From assembly GCA_035041965.1 (NCBI GenBank), contig JAPYMA010000835.1, positions 1 to 64,000 of the forward strand: a stretch of 64,000 nt of DNA, read 5' to 3'. The position numbers were made by a program, and so were the translations under genes. The notes under the pieces are model-generated. The model saw only the letters and a list, made by a program, of their open reading frames with translations. It made no database searches and was not told the DNA's origin. Shown piece after piece: positions 1 through 12,980 of the stretch (positions are counted from its first letter, which is position 1; the number at the start of each line of letters is the position of its first letter). The DNA is from Anisakis pegreffii (Eukaryota > Nematoda > Chromadorea > Rhabditida > Anisakidae).

Positions 1-494
1 CTATAAATATGGCCCATCCCACCTGATTGAACTTTTTTTTCAATTTATGCACCCCACCATTCCCCCCACCCTCTCCAATGTGGACTCTATTACGTAAATT
101 TGTGTTGGACTCTAGCATGGATATGAGACTAGCACACTTCCTGATATGTATTGAGATAGCTGTCGCAGCTAAACTTAGCTTAGCTTGACTGCAACTGTAT
201 TATAAGCTCACTGAACCAAAACTTTGAAACGGCTTGACTGGAAATTTAGCACATGCTGACATGAGTGGGTGTGGCGATTAGCGGGCATTGACTTTGCTAA
301 GTCAAACGTTAGTTCGACGTTACCATAAGCCGTATTAGCATACAATTTAGAGGAATACTTAGCTCTCTGTAGACAACCTAACGCAGTATCCTAGTCATGT
401 CATGGCTGGAAAAAAAAGCTCTCGGAATTGATCACTCCTTAGATGTAGAGGTATCACATCAGAGAATATTTAGTTTGTTGCGGGAGGAGTTGTG
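1..494. other. Left flank, no gene seen
   Basis: This stretch does not match the satellite unit that follows. I see no splice-consistent exon, RNA gene or clear repeat in it. Confidence 0.5.
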
Positions 495-3400
495 ACTGGG
501 GTTGATAATAGCTGCACTGGCAAATGAAAAAAGAAAATTATCCCCGTAAAAATGAGTTTCACGAATGTAGGGTATGAATCGCCTTATGGTGTTAGCGGTA
601 GGTCTGGAAAGTTCGCCTGGACCACTCACCCGAAGAGTCAAGTCGCTAGGTGGCGACTCGAAGAACGTCTTCTTTGTAGTGCTGTTTAGTGACAGCTGAA
701 CTGAGTTGAATGCTATATCATATGTGCAGTTAATGCTCATTTTTAAAAAGCATGTTTTGGTTGCGTGGGTGATCCCAACCCGTCGAGCTGCCAGCAAGAG
801 GGGCTAGGCTTACGTAAATGCGACAGGCGTTCCCCGCCTACCGGCAGTCTCGGCGAATCGGGGAGAAAGAACTTAAAATATGCAAGCGATATTTACCCGA
901 GTGTCGCTAGCATTTATTCTACGGAACATATTACGGGCGTTCCCGGCCCGGGAAAGGCGCCGATTTGACCGGGGATAGGGCTTGCGCGTAAGCTGGCCTG
1001 AGTAGTGTCTACGGGCATTTGCTCAGGTAACGGGGGTTCCCGGACCCACCGTGCGCTCTTTCCCTTAACAGGGGAGAAATGTCATCGGGTTGACCACTGG
1101 CTGCACACATGAAATCATTTCACTCAGTTTGAATGTTGCTAAATGCATTACAAGGGGAAATTCTCTTAGGTGTTTGTGGTTACTCGCCGAAGCTTATCTA
1201 TTAGCTAGTGTCATGACGGCATTCATACAATTCTATGATGCTATCCTTATGTCCCTTGCCAGTGCAGTTATTGTTCGTCATAGGTGCTACTAAAGTACTT
1301 GATAAGTTTAAGAAAGTGAGAGGAGAAGCATTACGAGTTCTTCAGTATGTTAACGGGGAGATATTGAGTTACCGTCTAATTACATAGTCAACGCCTCTGC
1401 TTTGAATAACTACACTGGCATATGAAAAGAGAAAAATACCCCCATAAAAATGAGATTTGTGAACGTAGGGTATGAATCGCCTTATGAAGTTAGCGGTAGG
1501 TCTGGAAAGTTCGCCTGGACCACTCACCCGAAGAGTCAAGTCGCTAGGTGGCGACTCGAAGAACGTCTTCTTTGTAGTGCTGTTTAGTGACAGCTGAACT
1601 GAGTTGAATGCTATATCATATGTGCAGTTAATGCTCATTTTTAAAAAGCATATTTTGGTTGCGTGGGTGATCCCAACCCGTCGAGCTGCCAGCAAGAGGG
1701 GCTAGGTTTACGTAAATGCGACAGGCGTTCCCCGCCTACCGGCAGTCTCGGCGAATCGGGGAGAAAGAACTTAAAATATGAAAGCGATATTCACCCGAGT
1801 GTCGCTAGCATTTATTCTACGGAACATATTACGGGCGTTCCCGGCCCGGGAAAGGCGCCGATTTGACCGGGGATAGGGCTTGCGCGTAAGTTGGCCTGAG
1901 TAGTGTCTACGGGCATTTGCTCAGGTAACGGGGGTTCCCGGACCCACCGTGCGCTCTTTCCCTTAACAGGGGAGAAATGTCATCGGGTTGACCACTGGCT
2001 GCACACATGAAATCATTTCACTCAGTTTGAATGTTGCTAAATGCATTACAAGGGGAAATTCTCTTAGGTGTTTGTGGTTACTCGCCGAAGCTTATCTATT
2101 AGCTAGTGTCATGACGGCATTCATACAATTCTATGATGCTATCCTTATGTCCTTGCCAGTGCAGTTATTGTTCGTCATAGGTGCTACTAAAGTACTTGAT
2201 AAGTTTAAGAAAGTGAGAGGAGAAGCATTACGAGTTCTTAAGTATGTTAACGGGGAGATATTGAGTTACCGTCTAATTACATAGTCAACGCCTCTGCTTT
2301 GAATAACTACACTGGCATATGAAAAGAGAAAAATATCCCCATAAAAATGAGATTCGTGAACGTAGGGTATGAATCGCCTTATGAAGTTAGCGGTAGGTCT
2401 GGAAAGTTCGCCTGGACCACTCACCCGAAGAGACGAGTCGCTAGGTGGCGACTCGAAGAACGTCTTCTTTGTAGTGCTGTTTAGTGACAGCTGAACTGAG
2501 TTGAATGCTATATCATATGTGCAGTTAATGCTCATTTTTAAAAAGCATATTTTGGTTGCATGGGTGATCCCAACCCGTCGAGCTGTCAGCAAGAGGGGCT
2601 AGATTTAGGTAAATGCGACAGGCGTTCCCCGCCTACCGGCAGTCTCGGCGAATCGGGGAGAAAGAACTTAAAATATGCAAGCGATATTTACCCGAGTGTC
2701 GCTAGCATTTATTCTACGGAACATATTACGGGCGTTCCCGGCCCGGGAAAGGCGCCGATTTGACCGGGGATAGGGCTTGCGCGTAAGCTGGCCTGAGTAG
2801 TGTCTACGGGCATTTGCTCAGGTAACGGGGGTTCCCGGACCCACCGTGCGCTCTTTCCCTTAACAGGGGAGAAATGTCATCGGGTTGACCACTGGCTGCA
2901 CACATGAAATCATTTCACTCAGTTTAAATGTTGCTAAATGCATTACAAGGGGAAATTCTCTTAGGTGTTTGTGGTTACTCGCCGAAGCTTATCTATTAGC
3001 TAGTGTCATGACGGCATTCATACAATTCTATGATGCTATCCTTATGTCCCTTGCCAGTGCAGTTATTGTTCGTCATAGGTGCTACTAAAGTACTTGATAA
3101 GTTTAAGAAAGTGAGAGGAGAAGCCTTACGAGTTCTTAAGTATGTTAACGGGGAGATATTGAGTTACCGTCTAATTACATAGTCAACGCCTCTGCTTTGA
3201 ATAACTACACTGGCATATAAAAAGAGAAAAATATCCCCATAAAAATGAGATTCGTGAACGTAGGGTATGAATCGCCTTATGAAGTTAGCGGTAGGTCTGG
3301 AAAGTTCGCCTGGACCACTCATCCTGAAGAGTCGAGTCGCTAGGTGGCGACTCGAAGAACGTCTTCTTTGTAGTGCTGTTTAGTGACAGCTGAACTGAGT

Positions 3401-4222
3401 TGAATGCTATATCATATGTGCAGTTAATGCTCATTTTTAAAAAGCATATTTTGGTTGCATGGGTGATCCCAACCCGTCGAGCTGTCAGCAAGAGGGGCTA
3501 GATTTAGGTAAATGCGACAGGCGTTCCCCGCCTACCGGCAGTCTCGGCGAATCGGGGAGAAAGAACGTAAAATATGCAAGCGATATTTACCCGAGTGTCG
3601 CTAGCATTCATTCTTCGGAACATATTACGGGCGTTCCCGGCCCGGGAAAGGCGCCGATTTGACCGGGGATAGGGATTGCGCGTAAGTTGGCCTGAGTAGT
3701 GTCTACGGGCATTTGCTCAGGTAACGGGGGTTCCCGGACCCACCGTGCGCTCTTTCCCTTAACAGGGGAGAAATGTCATCGGGTTGACCACTGGCTGCAC
3801 ACATGAAATCATTTCACTCAGTTTGAATGTTGCTAAATGCATTACAAGGGGAAATTCTCTTAGGTGTTTGTGGTTACTCGCCGAAGCTTATCTATTAGCT
3901 AGTGTCATGACGGCATTCATACAATTCTATGATGCTATCCTTATGTCCCTTGCCAGTGCAGTTATTGTTCGTCATAGGTGCTACTAAAGTACTTGATAAG
4001 TTTAAGAAAGTGAGAGGAGAAGCATTACGAGTTCTTCAGTATGTTAACGGGGAGATATTGAGTTACCGTCTAATTACATAGTCAACGCCTCTGCTTTGAA
4101 TAACTACACTGGCTTATGAAAAGAGAAAAATATCCCCATAAAAATGAGATTCGTGAACGTAGGGTATGAATCGCCTTATGAAGTTAGCGGTAGGTCTGGA
4201 AAGTTCGCCTGGACCACTCATC
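495..4222. repeat. Tandem satellite, four full ~898-bp units
   Basis: The same sequence recurs head to tail. The marker ggtatgaatcgcc falls at 571, 1469, 2366, 3264 and 4163, giving periods of 898, 897, 898 and 899 bp. Units are nearly identical and differ by scattered substitutions and single-base indels. Each unit has an AT-rich part and a GC-rich centre (for example about 770-1080) that can form short stems, such as GTCGC/GGCGAC and CCTGAG/CTCAGG. Short open frames of 67-112 codons recur in each unit, but a one-base indel in the second unit changes one frame without consequence elsewhere, so I read the array as non-coding. It is not 5S rRNA or the SL1 spliced leader as I know them. Confidence 0.93.
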
Positions 4223-5235
4223 CTGTAGAGACGAGTTGCGGACTGGTGACTCGAAGAAACTCTTCCTCGTAGTGCTATTTAGTAACAGCTGGAATAAGAT
4301 TCCAATGTTATTGAATGCGTTTTGAGGAGAAATCTCTCAGGTGTTTGTGGTTACTCGCCGAAGCTTATCTATTAGCTAGTGTCATGACGGCATTCATACA
4401 CTTCTATGATGCAATCCTTATCTCCTTGCCAGTGCAGCTATTGCGTGTCATTAGTGTTAGTAAGGTACTTGATAACTTTGAGAAATCCATTCAAATAAGA
4501 GGAGAGACATTATGGGTTCTTCAGTTTTGTTTTGATAGCTACACTGGCATATCAAAGGAAGAAAAATATCCCTATAAAACTGAGTTTCATGAGCGTAGGG
4601 TGTGAATAGCCTCATGAAGTTAGCGGTAGGTCTGGAAAGTTCGCCTGGACCACTCACCTGTAGAGTCTCTCAGGTGTTTGTGGTTACTCGCCGAAGCTTA
4701 TCTATTAGCTAGTGTCATGATGGCATTCATACAATTCTATGATGCATATCCTTATGTCCCTTGCCAGTGTAGTTATAATTCATCACTCAGTCTAAAGTCG
4801 TCGTATTCAAAATAACGTATTAGTTAGTTTGCGGGAAAGCTAACCTCAGGTGTTGATAATGGCTGCACTGGCATATAAAAGGAAGAAAAATATCCCCATA
4901 AAATTGAGTTTCATGAACGTAGGGTATGAATCGCCTTATGAAGTTAGCGGTAGGTCTGGAAAGTTCGCCTGGACCACTCATCCTGTAGAGTCGAGTTGCT
5001 GACTGGTGACTCGAAGAACGTCTTCCTCGTAGTGCTGTTTAATAACAGCTGGAATAAAGTTCCAATGTTATTAAATGCGTTATGAGGAGAAATCTCTCAG
5101 GTGTTTGTGGTTACTCGCCGAAGCTTATCTATTAGCTAGTGTCATGACGGCATTCATACACTTCTATGATGCAATCCTTATTGCCCTTGCCAGTGCAGTT
5201 ATTGTCTAGCATGAGTGGTGGTAAGGTACTCGATA
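4223..5235. repeat. Shortened, degenerate satellite units
   Basis: The array continues with the same flanking sequence but periods drop to 436 bp (4163 to 4599) and 324 bp (4599 to 4923). The whole GC-rich centre of the full unit is missing and the junction is the same in successive short units. The block cttactcgccgaagc recurs at about 4350, 4680 and 5110. Sequence near 4848-4920 resembles the leftmost unit (about 498-575) more than the internal ones, as expected for array edges escaping homogenisation. Confidence 0.85.
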
Positions 5236-7379
5236 AGTCATCGCCTCTGTTTTCAATAACTGACCAGTTTCGAGAGCTTATATCACGACCTGGGTTGAAT
5301 TGGATGACTGCAGTTTGATCCGTGCATAGTGGGTAGAATTTTCTCTTGGTTGCTATCCCAGCGTCTTCTCAGGGTTGGAATGAGTTGATGTCTATTTTAT
5401 AAAGACAGTGTTTTTGAATTAGCGTTTTAGGGGTACATCATGAAATTTTCTCAAACTTCATCATTCGAGCTCCCAGTTGATAACTTAAGCAACTGAAAGC
5501 CAAGTAGCATTCCTCGAATTGCTCTTATACCTTGTAGACCTATACCAAGGTTCATTTAGCATCAGCTTGACTTGACCTCAAACTGCTTTTGAGTTGGACC
5601 GGAGTGATTGCGGCTGAGTTGATTCGATTTCGTTTTCAGAATTTGTTCGTGCTATCCTGCTGAGATTGGATATGGGCATTGAAATCTCGTGTTTATGTGA
5701 ATATTTGTTTGATTGTCCCTTTGCTGTTGTTTTTGTTTATGTAATTACTTCGCGTTGTTGTTTATGTGATTGTTTCGTGCGTTCATCACCGTGTTCCCTC
5801 GTTGATCAATATCGTGTTTTTGATGCTGTCACGCCAGGCGTAATAAAGGGAAAATAGCTAGGCATGGTTTGGTGATGTTCCATGAGCGAGGTAGAATCGC
5901 AAAGTGCAAAGGGACCTCGCACAAACCACGCGGGGACAGTTCAATGTCGCGTGCTAGGGTCTGGCTTAAGTTTGATGCTCTTGCGTGGAAGAAGCTCATG
6001 AATTTGCTGAGAGTAAGATGAATTTGAGAATATCAATGGTGCATGGCGTGACAGCTGTATAAATGTTTTTCCACGTGCTACCACACATTACACCGAAATC
6101 GCTTGAAAGGATCCACCAGCTGTCAGTATCTTCGGTTTCAGTGTGTTTAGGACTGTCGTGACGGCAACTGCTGTAGTTTTGTGCCGCAAAGTTTGGGATA
6201 ATTCAGCTGCAATATAGGTTCAGGTTTTGAAATGATCGTTTGCATCACATTTAGGAACGAAAAACTTTAAATCAGGCTTTTCGAAATATTCGTGTGAAAA
6301 GCAACTTTAGAAAAGTGCTAATGCAGAACACTGTCAACGATGTAGCAAAATATAGCTGGAATGAGTAATCGTATATTGAGGATCATTTCATGGGAAGATC
6401 GTCACACATATCTTAAGCATAATAAAACAAATCTCGAGGAATGGATTAGATTCCCTAGATAAATATGATGATATGATAAAGAGAAACAAATGGGAAGTCT
6501 CGAATAGGATGGTAGATTTTCTTCAAAGGAAACAGAATTTATGAAACAGAACTTCTCAAATGTCATACAGAATAAGAATGGAAAAGCATTGTCTTGTTGT
6601 AGAGAAGCATAGATGTTGTCGGATGGTTTTGTTTACTATCAGTAGTATCTTAAGTAGTTGAGTGGATCATTCCAATGCATTGTATCTGTATAGATCAGCG
6701 TACACAAGCGGTAATAATATCAGGATCACCAAATTCAGTTTAATGGTGACTGCTATCCAGCGCGGATTCATTTCGGTTGTGCATTTGACTTCTACTGCAC
6801 GAGAGGTCAATACTCTTCAGTTCGGTTTCATTTCAGTGAGCATAACTTTGCCTTAGGAGGATTGATTTTATTCGTAATATGAATACAAAATCTACCCATC
6901 TGATGTTTGGTGTTTATCATGGGTTCATTTCTCATTGCATGGATCGAAATTAGCTGCAAGCATGCTTATTTGCTCAAACTCAGTCAATTTCAGTCGGAAT
7001 GTTAATTTCACTTCTGAGATAATGAACTGATTGTGAGTGAATTTCACTTCTTCTTAATCGGGGAAGTAGTTGTTACTATGCGGAGATAATTGTGGCACGA
7101 TGTCTTCATGCAAGCGATGTGTTCTGTATGTGTTAGGTCACAACCCTTTTCGTTGAGTCAATTCGTGAGTGGATCATAAATGCGTTTAGACTCACTATCA
7201 GTCTAAGCGAAACCTCGGTCTTCGAAGAAGTGCTTGAATGCTCGAATGGAGCATCTCCGTGCATATCAATGAAATTCTTGCAGTGCGCAATTTCTGGTGA
7301 CAAAATGACCATCGAAGAACAAACTGTAATTCAAACAATGTTTTCAAAAAAAAATTACGGCATTCACTGTCAGATCAAC
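5236..7379. other. Unassigned region
   Basis: No splice-consistent exon or recognisable domain. A weak internal repetition of gtttatgtgatt-like units occurs around 5690-5780. Nothing else stands out. Confidence 0.4.
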
Positions 7380-8536
7380 ACACTTTCACCATCAACACCA
7401 TCTTTATCTGGTGAATAGTAAAGAATTCAGAGAAGGAATTTTACTTTGGTGTGTGTTCATGACACGGGAATTTTCTCTGTGACTGATTTCATATGTATAC
7501 TTCGCATCATATTTAACCATATTCATTGGAAAGTTTGCATTATGTCACGGTGTCACGGTCAAGACTGAGGAGGTCGACAAAGTTATAATAATTATTGTTG
7601 TCTTAAAAGCCATATTAACGATATAGCTGCAGCTGGACGTGAGAGTCTCCAAAACGATAATAGCAAATTCGAGTCATTATTACACTTTGATTCCTCAACT
7701 CATTTAAAATTGGAAGATGAGAATAAAATAAAGTCAAAGCAACATAACAACAATGAAAACAATATCCTCAGTGTAACTAGAACATCTGTGACAAATCTAT
7801 CAACAATCGTCTCCAACAACACGTCATTTGAATAGTCATTAGGAATTATGAGAGTTTCAATATGATTTGTGACATAAGGTGATGCTGTGCTTGTAACAAA
7901 CATTCATTTAACATTGGAAACATTCTTTCTCATATTTCCCAGCATCGCTCGACGGAGTATTGAATATCTTTTGCGTTTTCTGTCTGCAGATGAAGTTGCC
8001 AACAAAGTCTTGATCAGTCATTCATTTCTGCATTTGATTTCCTCAAACTGAGCAAGTTTAAAATGCGTTACTGATTATGAGGAAACGAATCGATATGAGA
8101 AAATGATAATATGGAAACGATCTCTCGAGGATTTTCTGTCGAAAATAACACGACCGTCGCTTGCATTCCACAATTGTGACATCTCCCACTGATTCATAAA
8201 AATCCGAACTGCCAAACTTGTCCGGTCACTTTTTCATTAATACAATAACTTCATGCCAGCTTTCAATATTGATATTAATAATGACAATTAGTACTGTTAT
8301 TATCATTCTCATTCCCATTGTTATTACCCTTATTAATTGTTCATTAATGACAACTTTACTGTTCATTAATGCTTTTATCGCTGACAACATTAACATTATG
8401 GGGTAACAATCAGCTAATTTTGTCATCGTTTTCGCTTATATATTAAAGACAACAAAAGCATCTGAATGGGGACTTTCCTACTTTATTGACAATTGTGAAA
8501 GCAGTACACAAGGAAGTAAGAAAAATCTGCTTACAT

Positions 8537-8579
8537 TATCGAGGCTCATCAACGACGTGTTGATTGATGAGCCTCGATA
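8537..8579. repeat. Perfect 16-bp inverted repeat
   Basis: Left arm 8537-8552 (tatcgaggctcatcaa) is the exact reverse complement of 8564-8579, with an 11-nt loop. It lies inside sequence present only in the left copy of the segmental duplication. Confidence 0.85.
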
Positions 8580-9101
8580 TCGGAATAAGAGTGTTTCGAG
8601 ACTTTTCAGTATATGAACTGAAATGCTTTTGCTACTAATTGGTGTGCAAATGGATTCATGAGGGAGGTTTTAGAATTGCGTTTGCAATACGACTACTGAG
8701 CTTCATTTTCTCGTAACGATAAGTGCATGCAACGGACTCTCATGAACATGTCATTGACAACACAATCAGTCTTTTTACTTCCTTGTCCGTTCGCTTGGCA
8801 ACCGTCAATAAATGCGAATAACAAAGTGATACAACAACGCGAGTGTTTTGAAATTCGGCATGGGAAGCGACATGGAAAAATAAACACTGAGAAGGAAAGC
8901 TGGAAACTTCATTGATGTGATGCACTTCATTGATGTCTTCTGGCTCCAAATGGATGAATGCATAGGTTAAGAACATAATTGATAATGAAAATTGAAAGAA
9001 TGATAGAATAGAAGGGATGCAACGCTGATTTGAAAATCAGTAGAGTTTTCGGAGATCGTTGAAATGTGCTAATAGTATTGCTGTCATTGTTACTGTTGTT
9101 A

Positions 9102-9130
9102 CCTCAACAACAGTATTACTGTTGTTGAGG
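9102..9130. repeat. Perfect palindrome at the pseudogene breakpoint
   Basis: Arms 9102-9115 (cctcaacaacagta) and 9117-9130 are exact reverse complements around one base. The last base of the palindrome is also where homology to the intact protease gene stops. A direct copy of tactgttgtt lies at 9091-9100. Confidence 0.9.
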
Positions 9131-9492
9131 CCTAATCAAACTAAAAATACTCAGAAAATAGGATAAAGACGAGTGTTACCATGAGCGAACCGCGTTTAGA
9201 TATCCGATTGAAAAACACACCATCACAGTGACGTTTCATCGTAACAAAACACCACCAAATATTAGTTTCTCTCAATCAGTCCCCAGTCAGCCAATATATT
9301 GAAGAATTTACGAAACATTTGTGACTGAACAGACTTTTGTTTAGGCTCGGGTGAGCTAATGATATTCAAAAAATAGGAGAAAAAAGAGTGCAGCCATGAA
9401 TTAATCCCATTTGCATACCTAAGCGATAAAATACCATCACAATGACGTTCTATTATATCACAACCTAACATTTGCACGAAATACTAGTTTCC
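9127..9492. repeat. Two imperfect direct copies of a ~150-bp repeat
   Basis: Sequence at about 9127-9275 recurs imperfectly at about 9342-9492. Shared blocks include aaaataggaaaaag-like sequence, aaaacaccatcacagtgacgtt-like sequence, and an aaatattagttt/aaatactagttt end. The pair lies inside the segment that replaces the front of the protease pseudogene. Confidence 0.6.
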
Positions 9493-9580
9493 TGACCCCC
9501 TCAGTTACCCCCACGAAACCCGTAAATTGCCCAATATGGGCAATTTCACCCCGTATGAGAACCACTGCTTTATCCTAACA
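9481..9580 (-). mobile_element. Dispersed palindromic element, copy 1
   Basis: Read on the - strand this matches 29637-29730 (GGTTCTC.TA.GGGG.GAAATT.CCCA pattern through a shared GGGTC.GGAAA block). It contains a 10-bp inverted repeat at 9524-9546 (aaattgccca/tgggcaattt). One end, CAGTGGTTCTC on the - strand, resembles terminal repeats of hAT-type non-autonomous elements. No flanking target duplication was found for this copy. Confidence 0.55.
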
Positions 9581-12500
9581 ACTGCAAGCGTTATTTGCTA
9601 TTTCTATCATCGCCAAAAAATAGCAGTGCGTTATCGCTATTCAGCTAATTAAGCAAAATTAGTTCGCTATTCGCTATCACTATTTTGGAATTTTCGTTGA
9701 AAATTTGCAATTGCACCACATATTTGTATGGAGAAAACCCCATCGCGACATCAAAATTTTTATTGAATCATTCAGTAACAGTCAGTAATCATCAGTCAAT
9801 AATAATCACCGGTCAATAGGCATCAAAAAATCACCGGTCATTATCAAGCATCAGTTTGTTAATTATATCAAAATTCGCGCACAGTTCGATGTACGGATTA
9901 GTGCGCTAATACCCATTTCTGGCTGATACAAATCATCTATGATTATTGTCCTTTTGAAAACTTATTCGCTATATGTCAAAGCTTTAACTGGTTAGAGTTT
10001 CTTGGACCGAACGATACTTATGTTAGCATAAATAGACAGAAATTCGCATTGGTAGATGTACTGAAAGGTTTCAATAGTGATCCCGCCGATAGGGTCCTTG
10101 GTCTTGCCTTCGCTATATCGGCTAGCAAACATTTGACACCACCATTCCTGAACGTAGTATCACAAAATGTTTTTGACCAGCCGATCATGACCATTTGGAT
10201 GAAAAGACATGTAGATTCTCATCAGTGTCAACCTTTTTACCATCTGTTACACCTTGCTTGCCACCGGTGTGACCGGCGAATTTATTCACTGGCAAAAAAA
10301 AATCGAAATTATTCACCGAGTTATGATGTTCGAGTTACGATTTGAGCATTCCCGATGATCCAAACATCGTATTTTCACAAATAATTCGTGTCCCTAGTGA
10401 GTTCCATAGAGTAGATCCTTCATTCTAAAAATGTAAGAAAATCACACCTCGTTTTCCTAATTTTTGATAATCACTGAGATGATATTTGTGAACGTATTGA
10501 CACAAACAGGTTCCACTTAAACTATTGCAAGTCACAGTTAACATCGTATGAATCACCCACATTCATACAGTGACATCAATGACTAATGAGTGGAGAATGG
10601 GCTATGAATTTGAAGGAACCGCAAAAGAATGTATTCGGTGGTTACGCAGTGTTGGGGGGCTACGACGATGAGAAATGTGGTGCTATAATGTGATATAAGC
10701 AATTATCCTCGTCGCGCGATTGGCAGTTCCGAATGGACAAAGTAGCCGTAAACGATTACAGCTACGGGTTGGGTTGGGAAGTGGTCGCTGATACGGGCAC
10801 TTCCCTCATTTTGAGACCACCACATGTTATTGAGGAAATGGTTAATGCGATCGGTGGTGAGGTTAGTAACGAGCAAATGATTTATGTCCGATCGTCTTTG
10901 CACCTGGCTCACAGGTGGATTACAAGAAATGAGGACTTTGTCTTTATAGGGCAGTGACTTTTCAGGGCATTCAAAATAGTAAGGATACATCGCCTTGCTG
11001 ACGCGTTTAATGTTTTTCGTCTTACACTTTATTTGCTGTAACGGCCAACAGTGATGTTAGTGAATTATTGTAATTTTTTACTAAACCAGGAGTTTTACCG
11101 GTAAAGATAAACTTGTTCACCAAACGACTTCGAATAAGCACAATATTATATCGATTTTTCAAAAGAGAATATTGACTTAGTAGTGCAACAGGAATTTTGG
11201 AAACACGATGACAATAAACTCAACTCTACCGCTCGCTCTTCTAGAGGAAATTCTGTTATCCATGTGAGCCACCGACTCGATGTTGTAAAGGAAATTTGAT
11301 GAGGTAGAAGAATTTTGCTTGCAGAATATTGATCATTATGATGATAATTATTATATCGAATGTGATTTGATGGACAAGTTACCACCAATTCACTTCGCTG
11401 TTCGTGATACGTCAATTGTGATCCACCCGCAAAATTACGTTACTCACATGACATGGGTAAGTGATGTCACATTTTACTTTCGCTCTCATTCAAGTGAACA
11501 TATAAGGAACGCTGGTGAAATAGAAGGAATGTTCCAATTAGGGTGTCTGTCAAAAATATAAAAATAGACGGTAGTGATGCTTGCTCATTTGTCTCTCAGT
11601 CTTTTTATGATTGATTAATGTTGATAAGTTGTATAAATATGGATGGAAATCACAAATTTGAAGCTCTTCATTATGTTCCAGGATACTGAGGCTTGCCTAC
11701 TTGCGCTCGGTGTAACGGGCACAAGTAGTTATGATCCAGTGTGGATATTTGGTAATCCACTTTATCGTGCACTATGTGTCATTCATGATGCTGGCCAGCA
11801 GAGAATCGGATTCGCTCCTTTCAAATAACCGTAATTGTTATAGCGAATGTTGATAATCCACCATAACTTCCGATGGATATATAACGACTACGAAATGAAC
11901 TATTTTATGTATACGTATCATATTTTCGTTGTTCTAGTTTACTGCATTCAAGATGTACTGTAACGTGTCATCGCTCAGTTGGAATTTTATCACTTTATGC
12001 TCATAGTGTTATTCTGTTCCATTTCTGCAATACATATAGTATATATCTAAGAAACGTTCAAATTAACTTCATACTTCATCATCTCGTTGTTTTGGTAATG
12101 TAGGGGACGACAGTATTTCTGGTTTGCAAGCCGCACTAGATCAGCGGTGATTTAACGCAAATGAAGTGAACAAAAGGATATTGAGTGTAACACATGTCAA
12201 AAAACCCCTTATTACCCAGCGATCTTCGTTTTTAAGTCGTTTGTGTGTTCCTGCTTAGGCAACACTTTTTTCACATTCACTCCCGGGCGGCAGCGTTGCG
12301 ATGCATCACAGCACTGAAACTGACCACATTGAAGCAATTTTTTTCCGGACCCAGTTTTTCGTGCTCCTTTATAGAAGACCATGTTTATATGTTCTGTTCG
12401 GGGAGAGGAAGTACTGGCGAAAGGGCTATAAAAAGAGGGTTTAGAAGCTGAAACCTATAAAAAGATTCATGATTGAGTGTAATCCATAACAACGATGGTA

Positions 12501-12693
12501 GGGAGTCAATAACATCATTGTCGATACGGTGACATTTTAAAAATATTGACTTTTAGATGGAAGAACATTTTTAGGAGTAAAGAAATGAAGGCATCGAAAA
12601 ACCTATGGTTTAGCCGAAACTAGCCATGAACGATGCTTTGAAATGTATCTGTCGTTTTGAATATCATAAATGTCGTTGTTTACGTTTTCACAG

Positions 12694-12764
12694 CCCACTT
12701 ATCATGATCATGGATTAATTGGGAAGATACCAGAGTTCCTCAGGGAACTTCATGAATTTCAACT
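12694..12764 (+). CDS. Isolated candidate exon, unidentified gene
   Basis: A TTTCACAG acceptor opens a short frame reading PTYHDHGLIGKIPEFLRELH and a GTGTGT donor follows. The 71-bp exon ends in phase 2. I could not connect it confidently to neighbours or recognise the protein. A related sequence (atacc...tcagggaactt) appears again near 12865-12895. It may be a remnant of the gene whose other pieces are at 13833 or 18509. Confidence 0.3.
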
Positions 12765-12788
12765 GTGTGTGAAGTTATTCTTGCATAC

Positions 12789-12824
12789 ATGATTTATTGT
12801 CCATGCATGATTTATTGTCCATGC
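12789..12824. repeat. 18-bp tandem duplication
   Basis: Two exact head-to-tail copies of atgatttattgtccatgc. Confidence 0.9.
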
Positions 12825-12980
12825 TGTCAGTACACGTTCATTTTGGTCATTTTTGAAAGGAGAGATACCACCACGGCACATCAGGGAACTTCGAGGTTGG
12901 ATCGCCATTTCAACGAATCTGTCGCCTTCTCAGCCCCGCTCACACCTCTCGCTTCTAATTCTCATGAAGACCGTTTAAAA

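Larger units (their letters stand above)
9062..11828 (+). pseudogene. Aspartic protease pseudogene (pepsin A1 family)
   Basis: Decayed paralogue of the gene at 15616-18069. The exon 1 region (9062-9130) has lost the start: a short deletion leaves ATG TGC TAA. Sequence after 9130 is unrelated until 9960, so the rest of exon 1 and all of exon 2, with the first catalytic DTGSS, are missing. Exon 3 (9998-10210, 213 bp), exon 4 (10616-10861, 246 bp), exon 5 (about 11325-11456) and exon 6 (11682-11828) remain and keep splice sites. Exon 4 has an in-frame TGA at 10691-10693 where the intact gene has GGA, yet keeps the second site ADTGTS. The FDG-like loop of exon 3 has become ADR. Exon 6 still ends GQQRIGFAPFK-stop. 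It cannot make an active protease. Confidence 0.93.
7380..12090. repeat. Segmental duplication, left copy (decayed)
   Basis: This segment aligns, with interruptions, to 14465-18345. Matching landmarks include 7430-7555 with 14507-14640, 7975-8190 with 14690-14875, 8650-9130 with 15165-15660, and 9960-12090 with 16480-18345. The left copy carries extra sequence at about 7556-7920 and 8240-8560, absent from the right copy. Its 9131-9960 does not match the right copy at all and replaces the first half of the protease gene. The divergence is much greater than in the 510-bp block at 12981. Confidence 0.85.

Noticed and set aside
459..3987. Recurring 67-112 codon open frames in each satellite unit
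   Set aside because: They follow from copying one repeat. Single-base indels alter frames between units without compensation, no splice or domain signal exists, and both strands are open over the same DNA.
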